DNA of 64,000 nt from Bisporella sp. PMI_857 (taxonomy: Eukaryota > Ascomycota > Leotiomycetes > Helotiales > Helotiaceae): assembly GCA_021307315.1 (NCBI GenBank), contig JAJSPD010000006.1, positions 186,001 to 250,000 of the forward strand. Reading direction: 5' to 3'. This document shows positions 1-12,319 of this stretch, in pieces (within the stretch, counting starts at the first letter, position 1; each line of letters begins with the position of its first letter). The notes under the pieces were generated by a model, which did not search any database, was not told the DNA's origin, and was given only the letters and a program-made list of their open reading frames with translations. The translations under genes and the position numbers were made by a program.

Positions 1-402
1 AGATAACTTAATTTTACATCCCCAAAAGTTCATATATGTCTCATTTGAAGGATAGATTAACTTATGATATATCATTGTTCACAGGATTTCGATTGATGAA
101 TGCAAATTCGAAGCGTATCACATGTGAAGGAGTAGAAGACGCTTTTCTTGGCGTAAACAAATCCTGGCCGCCTCTTGCATAGAAGCTATCTGATAGCCTC
201 CAAGATTAAGAACTGAATCCACGGGAATCATGCTCTAATCCATAGTGAAGAACATCAGCCGGTGAGGAGGATGAATCATTGCTTTCGCCGACCCATATAC
301 GTCATGATCTGTTCGTCCCATTCTCGATTTAGACAATCACATATTTCTTGAGGAGCTGAGGACGGTTACCGAGGACACCACTCGCTAGGTGGCCGCTGCA
401 TC

Positions 403-410
403 TATAAAAG
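403..410 (+). promoter_or_regulatory. TATA-box-like element
   Basis: TATAAAAG lies about 270 bases upstream of the first candidate start codon and is followed by a CT/CA-rich leader with many short direct repeats. It would suit the small secreted-protein gene downstream. The distance to the ATG is long, so a leader of about 240 bases, or an unrelated chance match, are both possible. Confidence 0.4.
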
Positions 411-675
411 GGCAACACCTTTCCTTGCAGCCATTACACTTCGACAGCTTCCGACATTCACTTCAAATACTATCACATATCACAGTACATAAGTCATGCA
501 TACACACTCACACATCTTTCATACTTCCACACAAGCCAAGCTTCATGTGAAAGGTCACTTGAAATTCAGCAACATAGCTGCCTACATCTCTGTCAACAGC
601 CCTAGGTCTGTCAGTCCTTCCTGTACTGCGAGTATAGCCAGCCCTGTCTAAACCTTGCACTCGTATCAACATACA

Positions 676-1185
676 ATGGCTTCTGGGTCAAGCCAACATG
701 GCAATTCAATAGTGGCGAACATGAACCTCCTCACCCTCGTCTTTGCCTTCTCCCTCACCATCTCTAATCTCTTACCTGGAATCCCCCAGGTTGCAAGACT
801 AAAGCCTGTCCACCCAGCCAAAAGCTCTGCACAGGAAATGTGTACAGAAAACGAGCACTTCTGGCAATTCGGTAACACAGTCTGCACTCTCGGTCCTATT
901 CTCTTCTTCATTCCCCCATCCTTTCCCCTCTCAAAACTCTCTATTTTCCAACTAACCATCCACAGGAACGAAAGTCAACCCGGGCGGCAAAACCATCAAG
1001 GTCGCCTCTATGACGAGAGTTGCGTCGAGCTCGGCTTTAACCCCGCCGTCCCCTCCGACAAAGTCTTCTACTTCTATTCACTGCTGAAGTATACCGCTGT
1101 TATGCGACAAGGAGGCGCTACGGTTCCATCGTTCAAATATCGGGGACGCAAGTACTCGAGTAGGAAGTATGCCGCTCCTAGCTAA
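676..1185 (+). CDS. Possible small secreted protein, reading frame disturbed
   Basis: I do not recognise a family. The reading frame opens at ATG 676 and has a second ATG at 721. From 721 the product starts with a classic signal peptide (MNLLTLVFAFSLTISNLL) followed by a short mature part with cysteines (EMCTENEHFWQFGNTVCTLG). Two continuations exist. A GT...AG intron at about 892-965 gives GTKVNPGGKTIKVAS, which looks protein-like but then runs to a stop at 1087. The unspliced frame gives a different, also protein-like tail (YDESCVELGFNPAVPSDK) ending at 1185. The two tails join naturally if one base is lost or gained near 1010. That fits the indel pattern seen in neighbouring genes. Extracellular location is inferred from the signal peptide only. 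Confidence 0.4.
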   Translation: MASGSSQHGNSIVANMNLLTLVFAFSLTISNLLPGIPQVARLKPVHPAKSSAQEMCTENEHFWQFGNTVCTLGPILFFIPPSFPLSKLSIFQLTIHRNESQPGRQNHQGRLYDESCVELGFNPAVPSDKVFYFYSLLKYTAVMRQGGATVPSFKYRGRKYSSRKYAAPS

Positions 1186-1852
1186 TTGGCGGATAGTCAA
1201 CGGGTTTATGAGACGCGGTTCAATTGTTAAGTGGTTGACGGCGTGAGATTTGGTAATGTCTTTTTAATGATGAAGGGGCTCGAGTCGAGATATTAAGAGT
1301 ATGCTGTACATTTGAAATAGATTGCTGGAGCTTTCGTGAGGAGTAAGCATGGATTTCGGATCCGAGACTGGGTGGTCTGGTGATACCTGCATTGAGATCT
1401 CGGTCGTTTCTTTTGCTATGCAGTTGCCTGGCTTTAATTGCGCTGAGCACGTTGAGCACGATCAAATTTAAGAAGTAGGCGTCTTCTTGTAATATCCTGA
1501 GGCCCTTTGAGAACGGTAAAATGGCTTCTTGATCATTCTCAAGATCTTGCTATCACCACATTTGTGAGCTCCTTGAGATATTCAATAACACCAGACATAG
1601 AACTTGAGATACGCTGCAACCTAGGTGAGATCTGGGAGAAAGCGTTATGTACGCATGCTATACTCGTTGCAACTGACGCTATGAATCTCATACATAATTC
1701 TGGACCTTCACAATTTGGCCTTAATCAGAAATTTGCTGGTTGTAAGACATGCGATTCAAGGTATGGACATCCAAACTGGACCTAAGCTTTTCTAAGATGG
1801 AAGCGCAGGGCCAAACACGATGAGAAGCAGAAGATTGGAAGCAATCGACTCA
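1186..1852. other. Intergenic, nothing recognised
   Basis: Contains only one 92-codon open frame (1507-1785) with no recognisable domain or typical fungal codon pattern. No repeat, RNA or mobile element seen. Confidence 0.5.
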
Positions 1853-2712
1853 CTACGCCTTCGAAGCCTCCACAGCCTTAATCTTCTCAAACAGTCTGAG
1901 AAAAACCGCAGAGTCTTGCGCACCACCGACCTCATACTTTCCCTGAAGTGTAAAGTTTGGGACACCAGTAATCTGATTCCTTTTCGCTTCCTCAACTTCC
2001 TTGTCCACCGCCGGACCACCCTGATCGCTCTTCAACCACTGCTCCACCTCCTTCTCGTCCAACCCCGCCTTCACAGCAGCATTCCTCAGCGTCTCATGAT
2101 CCGTGATGTCACCTTCCTGCTCGAAATACGACTTGAAAAGCTCTTCTACGACCCGGGTTTGGATGGTTGGGGATTTGGATTTTCCGAGCTGGATTAGACG
2201 ATGGCTATCGCGGGTATTGCCTGTCTTGCCGCCGAACTTGAAGGGAATGCCGCATTCTTTTCCGATTTGGGAGAGCCGCTCGAACATCATCTTGGTACGG
2301 TCCGCGCCGAAGCGTTCATGAAAGCTATAAATTGCATTAATATGTGGTAGTTATTTGACTAGAGGCTCTTGACAGCCGGAAGCAATGAGATTCCTGTTTG
2401 GCCAATCTAGTGAGGATGCCCGTTGAAGTGTCAATGGAGCGCATTTTGGAAAACATACTATTTTATCTTGTCGACGCCTAAGACTAGTTAGTAAATGATA
2501 CCAAATTGAATCTTAAGAAACCCAGAACTCCACACACCTTTGTTCGGAGATCCCGGTTGAAGGTAGAATGGCATCCATGTGATGGAAAATTCATCCCCGG
2601 AATTAGGATGCAACTCGTTATAGGTCTTGATAGCCTTGTCGAGTTTCGTCTTGCCCACATAGCACCACGGGCAAACAGTGTCACTGACAATTTCGATATC
2701 GAACTTCGTCAT
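1853..2712 (-). CDS. DsbA/FrnE-like thioredoxin-fold oxidoreductase
   Basis: Three exons on the minus strand: 2712-2538, 2477-2459 (19 nt) and 2324-1853. Both introns are GT...AG and the joined frame is open for about 221 aa. The N-terminus MTKFDIEIVSDTVCPWCYVG carries a CPWC active site directly after the first beta strand, as in the DSBA-like thioredoxin family that includes FrnE and 2-hydroxychromene-2-carboxylate isomerases. The C-terminal part contains the family's GVPNFTLQGKYEVGGAQ cis-proline strand. The family normally catalyses dithiol-disulfide exchange or glutathione-linked isomerisation; the substrate here is unknown. A start at 2736 would add eight residues (MFRATLRR), possibly a weak targeting peptide. 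No signal peptide, so probably cytosolic. Length is normal and no frameshift is needed. Confidence 0.85.
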
Positions 2713-3335
2713 TCTGCGTAGCGTCGCACGGAACATGTAAAGTAAGAAGTATCACTAGTAGGAAAGCATAGGATGATAGAATGAGGGATGTAATATTGGA
2801 CTGGAGAAGCATATATGAATTATATGCCAACTGATTCAACTCTGAAGGAAATAGGCGATTACTTATCAGCGGTTTAGAGGAGGGGCAAAGCTGGTGGAGA
2901 TGACTTTCTGATTTCTAATCTTTCACTATAAGGCAATTGTAAGATATTCTATGCCAATCCCGCCTCGGCATCCGCAATAAAGTGGGGCAGCGTAAGGCTC
3001 AATGCGGTACAAGAAGAATAATACGACGGAGCATATAAGCTCCATGGGAGTTAGGAACGATGCTTATTGACGAGTTTAATGTTTTGAGACATGTCTCAAT
3101 GTAGGGGAATTAGGCTCTAGCTGTCTATAGTGATAATGTGTGCGGCAATTTCATTCGCCTTTCAACCCCAACACCACTGCAGAATCACCTAAAATCCTGC
3201 ACCAACCGGTAAATGCATGTACCGGCGTAGAAAGCCAGCCAATTCTACATGCTATGGCTTATATGGGAGCAGCATCTTGATGGAGATGCAAGCTCTCTTT
3301 ATATTTCATCTCGTTGGAGTGAATCTCCACTCACT
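2713..3335. other. Intergenic, nothing recognised
   Basis: Promoter of the upstream oxidoreductase gene and 3' flank of TFIIE-beta. No open frame, RNA or repeat worth naming was seen. Confidence 0.5.
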
Positions 3336-4223
3336 TCAACGTTTCAAATGAGAAAATCCTTGAGAAGGTGTTGCATATGAGTGTTGTTTCGACTCCCTTT
3401 CTTGGAGCTTTCTTCTTCTTCTCTTTCGGCTTTGGGGGAGGCTTGACACGCTTGCTCGGGTCTTCACTGGCCGGCTTTTGACCAGCATCTAGAAGTTTTC
3501 GAACCGTGTCGTCCACGCTGGGTAATTCAACCTGTCGCCAGAGGATGTGAAACTCAGGATCAATCCTGACATGAAGAGAAGGTCATCTCCCCAGATCATT
3601 CGGGCATGATTATCCTTCTTTGTCCGCGTGACCAGTATCTTGTGCTCTGCCTCCAACTCATTGATTGCATCCTCACAATCAGGCCACCCATCTTTTAAAT
3701 CCTTCACAGATACACCCTGGGCATCCGTCTTGATTTGTAGATATGCGATCAAGTCCTTCTTAGTTCGTACATTGATCTTTGGCCGGTGTTTGAAGGTACC
3801 TGAGTCCCATGCCTTCGACTTTGGGTCTTGGATCCATTGCACTGAGCCGTGTCTCTTGAGGATTTGAATGATAGTCCTCTTTTGTGACTCATCGATATGC
3901 ATTTGACTCAGATACTCCAATATCTCTCTAAAGGTCTTGGCCTCATCTTTTTTCTTCAAGAAGTCCACAACGTATTGAATCTGTGTCATCACTTCCAATC
4001 CATAACCAGTCGCGGCTGGCTGAGAATAGACGACATTTGTAGGCTCTCTTTTGCGCTTCAAGTCCCTATTGTCAGTTTTGGATGTACTCGAGGCATTAGA
4101 GGGAGCTGGAGATGGAGCAGAGACGGCTGGTGCGGCAAATGTACGCTTGTTCGAGATTTTTGGTGCAGCAGACATAGCACCACTGACGAATGCAGCCTGC
4201 TGCTTCTCCAGATAAGAAGACAT
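3336..4223 (-). CDS. tfa2: TFIIE beta subunit (Tfa2), with three 1-nt indels
   Basis: Small subunit of the RNA polymerase II general factor TFIIE, which binds TFIIEalpha and helps recruit TFIIH. A low-complexity A/P/S-rich N-terminus is followed by a lysine-rich segment and the TFIIE-beta winged-helix core, seen as YVVDFLKKKDEAKTFREIL and a KIN(V)RTKKDLIAYLQ-type stretch. The second half is in three different frames: the core reaches WGDD, then a shift near 3581 opens IDPEFHILWRQVELPSVDD, another near 3393 and a third near 3353 open NNTHMQHLLKD and FSHLKR-stop. Each shift is explained by one missing base in a short run, and allowing for all three gives about 296 aa, normal for fungal Tfa2. 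The gene is essential in yeast, so error is more likely than decay. It is divergent from the Mlp/Tpr gene. Confidence 0.88.
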
Positions 4224-4831
4224 GTTGAATATAAAGTATGAGGAGGATATTGTCAAGAAATATCTCGCGGGCAGCAGGCGCCTTAAGTTGGCCCAATGTT
4301 AGCATTTCCTGATCCATTCAGAATAACATAACAGGAGCTATTGACTCCAATTACCTTGGTGTTTCCCTCTGATCATTTGAGAGAAGATCTGGCCTTGATG
4401 AAATATCTTGTGGTCAGTCTGATGGGTAGTAATCAGATAGAGTGGAGGTTGCGAGGTTCCAAAAAGACGAGGTTGAGGCGAACATTAATGAGACAAAGCG
4501 ACCCAGACGAGGCTGACGCCAAGGCGGACCCATAATATTTGGCCGCTCTCGTCCTCCCAAGACTTGGAGCTACCTTCTCAGTCAAAGGACTAATTCGTAA
4601 CATTAATGAATACCATGCGTTTGAAGCTGTGATTTCACAGGTGAAGTCACATTCCCTGGACACTCACTACTATGCGCTTCACATTGTATATTTATCCAGT
4701 TTTGAATTGATTTTGTGGGACTTTACCCTCATTCTATTTCTTTAACGCGCCTCAGACCAACAAACAAATTTATCTTACTTGACAATAACCTCCCAGATTG
4801 GTGCCCGCTTGTCAGACACGCTGTGAGGATC
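4224..4831. promoter_or_regulatory. Divergent promoter region, TFIIE-beta / Mlp-Tpr
   Basis: About 600 bases between two start codons pointing outwards. No clear TATA box or named operator was recognised; it must hold both promoters unless other transcripts lie within it. Confidence 0.5.
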
Positions 4832-7800
4832 ATGGCGACAGCATCTATTGATGTCGCTTACTCTCGGGGTATCTCAAGATACCAGAGCAAACACTGACGT
4901 CGATCGTCAACACGCCTACCATTGCAGAACTCGTTCAATCAGTGCTTGCCGCAGTTACTGCGAAGGCAAAGGAGCATGATGAGTTGGCTGCTGATAAGCT
5001 CAGGGTTGATATCGAACTCGAAAATGCTGTGCGAAGCTCGGAGACACGTATCGAAGGTTTAAGGTCGACTATTGAGAAGTCGCAGAGGACAGTGGAAGAC
5101 GTTCGGGTACAGCTTAAAGAAGCAGGTAAGAATATGTGAGAAATCCTAAAATACCGATCTCTAATTTCCAATATTAGAAAACACGAACTCGGCGCTTCAG
5201 AACGAACTTCAAGCGCTTCAGTCTTCCTCAACTACATCAAGCTCTGAGGTAGAGACTCTCCGAGCACGGATTGCGACGCTCGAATCCAGCAACCGTGATA
5301 CACTGGTCGTTCTCGAATCTAAAGCCACCGCAAACGATAATCTGTCACAAGAATTGCAAAAGCAACACCAGAAAGGCCTAGAACTCAGTCAACAAGTTGC
5401 AGTTCTTCAACAAAATCTTCAGAATGCAGAGTCTGCTGCTTCAAGCGCGAAATTTCGGGAACAGAATCTGAAGCAAGAAATCGATTTAGCGAAGCGAAAT
5501 AATGAGTGGCTGGATAATGAGCTGAAAACGAAGAGCAGTGAAGCTCTTAAATTCAGAAAAGAGAAAGGCGCCAAGATTGCCGAGCTTCAACGTTCTTACG
5601 AAGAGTCTAATTCTAATGTGGAGGCTTTGACGCGGTCCACACAGGCATTGCGCGCACGATTGGATGAGTTGCAGAAGAAGGCTGAAGACTATCGTACGAG
5701 GATTCAACAGCTCGAGGAAGACTCTGCAAAGGCTCAAGAAAGCTTCAAACAGGAGCTAGAGACTTCTAAACGACTAGGTGAACTTCAACACAGCAAACTG
5801 AAACTCACCGTAATAGCTGCGAGAAGTCGAGGTAGAGCTAGAGAAGGTAAAGGACGAAGCTGCAGAGGAGGTTGGCCATTCTAGGCAAGAGGCCGAAAAA
5901 GACCGACAAGCCCGCGAACAAGAAGAGCACCGGGTTGCGGAGTTGGAAGCAGAGGTGGATCGTCTCGAGGCACTTATAGCATCACAAGCTCATGGAGGGT
6001 CAGTCCCAGGGACTCCAAGACGTGGACTTAATGGGTCTGTGCTCGGACGTGCAGGTTCACCAGCTCAGTTTGGCACCCCTGGATCGTCTCGCAGCAAATC
6101 GGTAATTACAACTACGCAGGCTCTTGAAGAACTGTACAAAGTCAAAGGCCAATTGGCGACAGAGCGACGGGCGCGGAGTAGACTCGAGGCTGAGTTGGAT
6201 GAGGTTATGCAGAGCGCCGAGGCTAAGCAACCTGAGATCGAGGAGGTACAAGCTGAGAATGAGAGACTGCAACAGGAAGTTGTGGAAATGTCTAAATCTG
6301 TCGACCAAATTGGCAAGGAGAGGGATCGTACTAAGAGAGATGCCCGAAAGTCGGAAAGTGAAGCATCTACGGCGCGTGCAGAAGTTGTAATTCTAACAAA
6401 GTCAGTACATGATCTTGGCGCACAGATTAAGGCACTATTGTTTGAGGTGGAAGCTCGAGATAAAGGAATGGATGCGCTTACCTCGTCCCAAAGAGAGCGC
6501 ATGCTAAGCATTGCTCGCGGAGATCTAAATCTGGAAGAGCTAGAAGGCATGACAGACACAGATCGTTTCATCAGCGAGCGTCTTGTTATTTTCCGCAATG
6601 TCAACGATCTTGTGGAAAAGAATCAAGAATTGCTCAAGATCACAAGACAACTTGGTGCGCAGATGGAGAGCGAGGAAGCACTAGCAGCCAAGCACCAAGC
6701 GGCTAAGGATCATGAACAAGTCAAGAGTCTTCAATTAAAAATCGAGAACTATAAAGATGAACTCCAGGCGACCCTTACTCGCTCTGAAAGCTATGTCAAA
6801 GAGCGCGATATGTTCCGTCGTATGGCTCAACATCGTGGACAATTACCTGTCGATTCAGATTTAGCTTCAATGTTCGGGCAATCAGTTGATGGAAATCAAA
6901 ATGGTGTTATGCCCACAATAGAACAGAATTCTAATCCAGCTATGCTTCGGGAATTGCAAGCTCAATTCGACCAGTATCGCGAAGAACAGTTGATTGATCG
7001 TCGAACCATGAAGGAGCAAACAGAAAAATTGTCACTAGAGAAGGGAGCACTTCAGGCTGAGATATCGAAGATCAGTAGCCAACTCACCTTGGCTAATGAC
7101 CGATATGAAATGATGCTTGCCAATTATAAGATGCTGCAAAATGAGAACACGGAATTACAAAAGCGGTCACAGGTTCTCTCAGAAGCAGCTGCAAAACAAG
7201 ACATCCGAACTCAACAAGTTGCAGAGGACCTTGTCGAGGCCAGAGGTATGGTCGAGAGCATGCGCAATGAGACAGCCAACTTGAAAGCCGAGAAAAAGCT
7301 CTGGAAGGAAATCCAGGATCGGTTAAGCCAGGACAATGAAAGCTTAATCAATGATCGTAGTAGACTGAATACTCTTATCGCCAACCAGCAAAACATTGCA
7401 GAACGAGCGTGAGCTCTCCGAGTCTGAAACTCGACGACGATTGCAGTCCCAGGTTGAGTCTTTGGAGGCTGAGCTGAGCACAACAAAGCGGAAGCTAAAC
7501 GATGAGATTGAGGATAGCAAAAAGGCTCAACTACGGAAGGAGTACGACGCCCAGCAAAATCAAAAACGAATTGATGATCTTGCTACTAGCCTTAGCCAGG
7601 CACGAGAGGAACTGGTAGCTGCAAAAACAACTCGTGATCATCTACAGTCGCGTAATGATGAACTGATCATTGAATTACGAAGTGCAGAAGAGCGCGTGGA
7701 ACTGCTTCAACCACGCCCAACACCTCGAGTTGGTATTAATGGCGATACTACGGTGGAGGTGTCTGATAGCGACCTCCTTAATAGAGAACAAGAACTGGCT

Positions 7801-10800
7801 CTAGAGATATCCGAATTAAAGCGGAATCTGGATCTGTCGAGGTCAGAGCTCGAAAGCGCTAAGAGTCAAATGGAACAGTATAAATCCATTAGCCAAGCTT
7901 CGGAGGAGGAGCTCCAAAGCATCAACGAGACCCAAGATCAATACCGCGAGGAGATGGATCGTATCATAGAAGGGAAAGAGGCTAAGATTCGAGAACTCCA
8001 GCAGAGAACCGACGACATCTTAACGGAGCTTACCACCACGAATAACGAGCTCACGAAGTTGAGAAATGACCAATCAGAAGTCGCTAGGCAAGTGGAAGAA
8101 GAGAAGGCTATTCTCGTGGCCGAGGTTGCGAGACTCAAAGATGAGGGTGAGCGTCATGCAACGGCCGCTCAATTCCATCAACAAGACTTGCGGGCGCAGG
8201 CTGCAATCGCTACTAAGGCTCAGCAAGACTACGAGAATGAACTTGTCAAACATGCAGAGGCGGCGAAGTCACTGCAGATGCTTCGAGTAGAGTACAATCA
8301 ACTCAAAACTGTGACCGCGACATTTAGAGCTGAAGCCGAATCTGCACGAGTTACATTGAGCCAGAATGAGAGCTCGTGGGAAGACCGTCGCAAGCAACTT
8401 GAGCAAGAGTTAAACGAGTCGCGATCTAGACGAGACGGTGTCAACGCCCAGAACAAGCTTCTTCATGAACAATTAGAACGTGTAGGAGCTCAGATCTTAG
8501 AGTTGCAACAGAATCGAGCTTCGAATATTGACACTGTAGATGGTATCTCCACAATCATAGAGCCGACTCAAGACCGAAATGCGGACGGGCTCAGAGAACT
8601 CAATAGTTATCTTCGGCGGGAGAAGGAGATTCTCGAAGTCCAATATGATCTTAAGCTCCAGGAAAGCAAACGCTTACAGCAACAGCTCGACTATACACAA
8701 ACGCAACTTCGTGAAGCCAGGGAAAAGCTTGACGAAGAGCGCCGTCTTCACGCTGATGGGCCTAGATCCTCGAACGCACAGAAAGATCTGATGGAGAAGC
8801 TCAACGAATTGAATTTGTTCCGCGAGAGCAATATCACCCTTCGGAATGAAGCTAGTCAGGCACAAGCTCAGTTGGTGGAGAAGACCAAGCGTGTAGAGGA
8901 GCTAACAGAACAGATCCAACCATTGGAGACCCGCATCCGAGAATTGGAACATGTCAAGGAAACAACAGACGGCGAAATGCGACTTCTACAGGAGGATCGT
9001 GATCGTTGGCAGAAGCGTACTCAAGACATCATATCAAAGTATGATCGTATAGATCCTGTCGAGATGGAACAGCTAAAGGAAACAATTGAATCCCTCAAGG
9101 CAGAGAGAGACGCGTTGCTTGAGGAGAACAGCCTCTTCAGGATCAAATTCAGGGCTTGGAAGCTGAAAAGCTAACTTGGCAAGGAAACCGACAGAAGCTC
9201 ATCGAACAAGCAAAAGAGCGAAATCGCCAAAATAGCAAGCAAATTCAGGAACGTACTTCTGAGAGAGATGTTGCCAATCAAGAGAAAGAAGCCCTTCAGC
9301 AGCAGCTTACCAGTCTTCAACAAGATCTAGAATCGGCTGTGCAAGAGAAAAATTCTGCAGAACAGCAACTCGCAACCCTTACGCAGCAAGTAGAGATATT
9401 AACTACCCAACGCGATGAGGCCTTGGCGAACGTTTCTCAGCCAGCAGCTTTGCAGGCTCCTCCCGATCAAGCTGAAACACAAGCTAGTGGAGTCCTTGAT
9501 CAACAACTTGTGGATTTACGGCTGCAATTGGATGTAGTGACGCGGGAAAGACAGTCATTAGAAGTACAACTAGCTGATATCCGTACTCAGCTCGAGCTGT
9601 CCAACAGGGAGAGGGATGTTGCTCTTGCTGAAGCCGCAGAAGCACAGTCCCGACAGCCTCCTGAAACTGCGGCCAATCCCACAGAAAACACCCATGAAGA
9701 AGGTCAGATTGGTGAGACTTCGACAACCGCTGTTCCAATTGAGGAGCGCAAAATCTTGGAGGACCGCATTGCAGTAGCGGAGGCAAAAGCCAAAGAGGCC
9801 GAGGAGAAAGCTGCGCGAATAGACGAGCAGATTGAGAATACGGTAAAGAACCGGTCAGAGAAGATGAAGACCGCCTTGAATAAAAAGCTCGCCGAATCTA
9901 GAGAGAAAATGAAAGCTGAGCTTGAGGCCGAATACAAATTGAAGATGGAGCAAGAGAAACAGATAATACTCGAGGAGGCGAAGACACTTAATATGTCCTC
10001 TGCGGAATCAACCAACCCACCAACGGCTGCGGAAGATGTACCCCCAGCTACACCTTCGAGTCTGGGTCAGAAGCCAGCACTAACCTCCGGTATCGATTGA
10101 ATAATATGAGTGACGCACAATGCCGCGAGTTCTTGTCCACAAATTCAACCGCCAAAAGCATTCTCACCAGCAATCTTAAGAAGAAACTGGACCTCGAGAC
10201 TGTAAAAATAAAGTCAGAGCAAGAAAAGGTTTTAGCCGAAAAACTCTCAGAAGCCCAGCAAAAAGCACAAGTTGCCCAAGACAACGCTGTTGCCATGATG
10301 GAAAAGAAGATGGCTCTCAAAACTAACATGTCGCTAAACCAACGCAATGCAGCTGTGGCAAAGTGGATAGTGGTAGAGAATGCGGCCCGTGATACGCCAC
10401 AGAAACCTGTTGTTGAGGTTTGGGAGTAGCAAAACTTGCGAAACCTGAACCTCCAGCGACTAAAGACGCAGGTTTGTTATTCCTATATCCGTTGATCTCA
10501 TCTATTAATACACACCTTACAGCTCCCGCCAACCAGTCAAATTCTTCTTCGTTACCGACCCCAAAGCCAGCAGAGGTAAAACCTGAGCTACCGTCAACAA
10601 TACCCCAGGCCGTGCCACAAGCTGTTAGCAACCTAGAGGCCGCGAATGGAGCGACTGCTGCAGCTACCAGCGCTATTCCTTCGGTATGTCCTACTCGCGA
10701 TGTTCATATGCTTCTTCTAATTTGAGAATAGGGACCTTCAACTGCCAGTGGTGCCCGTCCAACCAGTTCACTGCCAATTCCACAGAGAGGGGTGGTAATC

Positions 10801-11108
10801 AAAGAGGACGTGGCAGTCTTTACCAGGCTCGGGGAGGAGCAATTAATAATCGAGGTAGAGGCGGCGGCGCTGGACAACCAAGAGGTGGCCTGAATCCAGC
10901 AGCGTCGCAGTTCAGCCCTGGTCCTCAGGGACAGAAGAGAACGCGCGAGGAAGGGCCAGCGGGAGTTCAGCAAAATAATGGTGCCAAGAGACCTCGTGTG
11001 GTGGTGGTGGTGGTTGGTGTGTGGTCAATAATGGAGCTGGTGGAAGGAACATGTTGTATATATCATGCATTGCTGCATCGCATAGCTCGTGGTTTGCTCT
11101 TTTGTTAA
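4832..11108 (+). CDS. MLP1: Mlp1/Tpr-type nuclear basket nucleoporin, split by indels
   Basis: Huge coiled-coil protein of the nuclear pore basket, anchoring mRNA quality control and export factors. ATG 4832; introns at 5126-5177, 10472-10522 and 10684-10731. Almost the entire product is heptad-rich coiled coil (E, Q, L, K, R), then an acidic/proline linker, the Tpr-like stretch SDAQCREFLSTNSTAKSIL and a basic RG-rich tail (NNRGRGGGAGQPRGG, KRPR). Summed exons give about 2,040 residues, the size of the Tpr/Mlp family. The frame changes near 4860, 5820, 7394, 9137, 10097, 10420, 10790 and 10995; most are repaired by one extra base in a TTT, CC or GGGG run, while 5820 and 7394 need one base fewer. 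The coiled coil runs on across each break, so this is one gene, not several. The exact 3' end (around 11108) is uncertain because of the last shift. Confidence 0.85.
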
Positions 11109-11231
11109 GATGTTGGCGCATTTGGGATCATGGGGGCATGAAAGGGGAATGTATTACATAAAAGAGAATTGCCATTTCAGCATTGCGCCATTAGCAAGCG
11201 CCAAAGAAGAATTGCTCCCGGAATTGCTGTT

Positions 11232-11848
11232 TTATTGGAATTTCGCTGGATTACTTGGTATGAGCTTCCGTAAGACTTCAACTTGACGTCCTACCATTCT
11301 TAACTTCAGTTCCTCAACATTCGCTTTGTCAACCCTGCGTAGTCCATTCCCATATATCACTGTAAAATCAGGTAGTGTTTCTCCTTCTCCAACCGCACAT
11401 ACTGCTCCGACTTTACAATGCTGTTCAAAAGAATTAGTATCATTCCATTTGCTTGTTTGACTCGCCGACTGACCTTGCCCAACACAGCACCTTTTCCAAC
11501 CCTCGCATTCACATCAATCACACACCCTTCTCCCACACTCCTAGCCTCTACTATGGCCCCAGCCTCTATCACAACGCTATCGTCAATCAACAGGCCATCC
11601 CTCGCGCTGACAGGAGCAGATTGATATCCAATCATGCTTCTTTCACTAATGATGCAGTTACTGCCTATAGATATGGGTGCATAGGCCGAGGAGAGCCTAG
11701 AGCGAGGGTGGATCACAGTGTTAGACCCGATCTTGATTGGGTAAACGCCAGTGAGGGAGGCATTGTCTGCGATAATAACGCTTGAGGATAAAGAGGTAGG
11801 CGGCTTTGGAGCTGAAGGGACTGTAGATGCGCGCTTAGAGGTTGACAT
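11232..11848 (-). CDS. DCTN6: Dynactin subunit 6 (p27), one indel
   Basis: Pointed-end subunit of dynactin, which couples dynein to cargo. Exon 1 (11848-11474) and exon 2 (11421-11232) flank a 52-nt GT...AG intron. The product shows left-handed beta-helix hexapeptide repeats typical of p25/p27 (VIIADNASLTGVYPIKIGSN, CVIDVNARVGKGAVLG). After the intron HCKVGAV is read correctly; then one extra base near 11400 throws the frame. Ignoring it gives GEGETLPDFTVIYGNGLRRV and a natural end after NPAKFQ. Length about 187 aa is right for the family. Divergent from the complex I gene. Confidence 0.85.
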
Positions 11849-12319
11849 ATCGGATAGCCAGTGATGTGCCCTTGAGAAACAAACCTCCCTGGGCTAAACT
11901 TCAGCGTTTCCTAGCTGTCGGAGAGTTGCAAGTGGCATGCAACCCTTTGAACTGGCCGATTTATTAATCGCCCCAAGAGGGATTGGAGTAACAAATGGAG
12001 CAGAGTCTCTACTTGATCATCAGCCAATGCCGTCGTAAATTCCCACAGCTATTAGCCTACGCAAAGTTGTGTGCCTCCATAGACTTGTACACTTTGCCAC
12101 AAGCACAGCTCACAAGCTTCGTTAAAGGAAAATGAATGCTTGCCATTGCTGATAAATTCAAGGTGAAGTGATGTAGAAAAATGTGCCAAGCTCGCCAAGA
12201 CGTATATTCATCTACCAATCACAATAGTTTAATGTCGATTACCTCTACAACGTCCCCTCCACAACTTTTTGTCTACAATCTACTCCAACAGCTCAATTGA
12301 GCACAACCACGCCGGCATC
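11849..12319. promoter_or_regulatory. Divergent promoter, dynactin p27 / complex I 51 kDa
   Basis: About 470 bases between outward-facing start codons. Pyrimidine-rich just before the complex I start, typical of fungal leaders. No specific regulator site recognised. Confidence 0.5.

Noticed and set aside
6065..6604. Serine-rich minus-strand ORF opposite Mlp/Tpr
   Set aside because: Typical antisense shadow of a glutamate/lysine-rich coiled coil.
5943..10100. Separate coiled-coil genes (4832-5884, 5943-7412, 7396-9174, 9156-10100)
   Set aside because: The frames overlap by a few codons, have no own start context, and together give the size and C-terminus of a single Tpr/Mlp protein.
4832..10430. 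Programmed ribosomal frameshifting in Mlp/Tpr and TFIIE-beta
   Set aside because: The breaks are too many, fall at unrelated sequences, go in both directions and occur in many unrelated genes. No common slippery site or downstream structure is seen. Sequencing error explains all of it.
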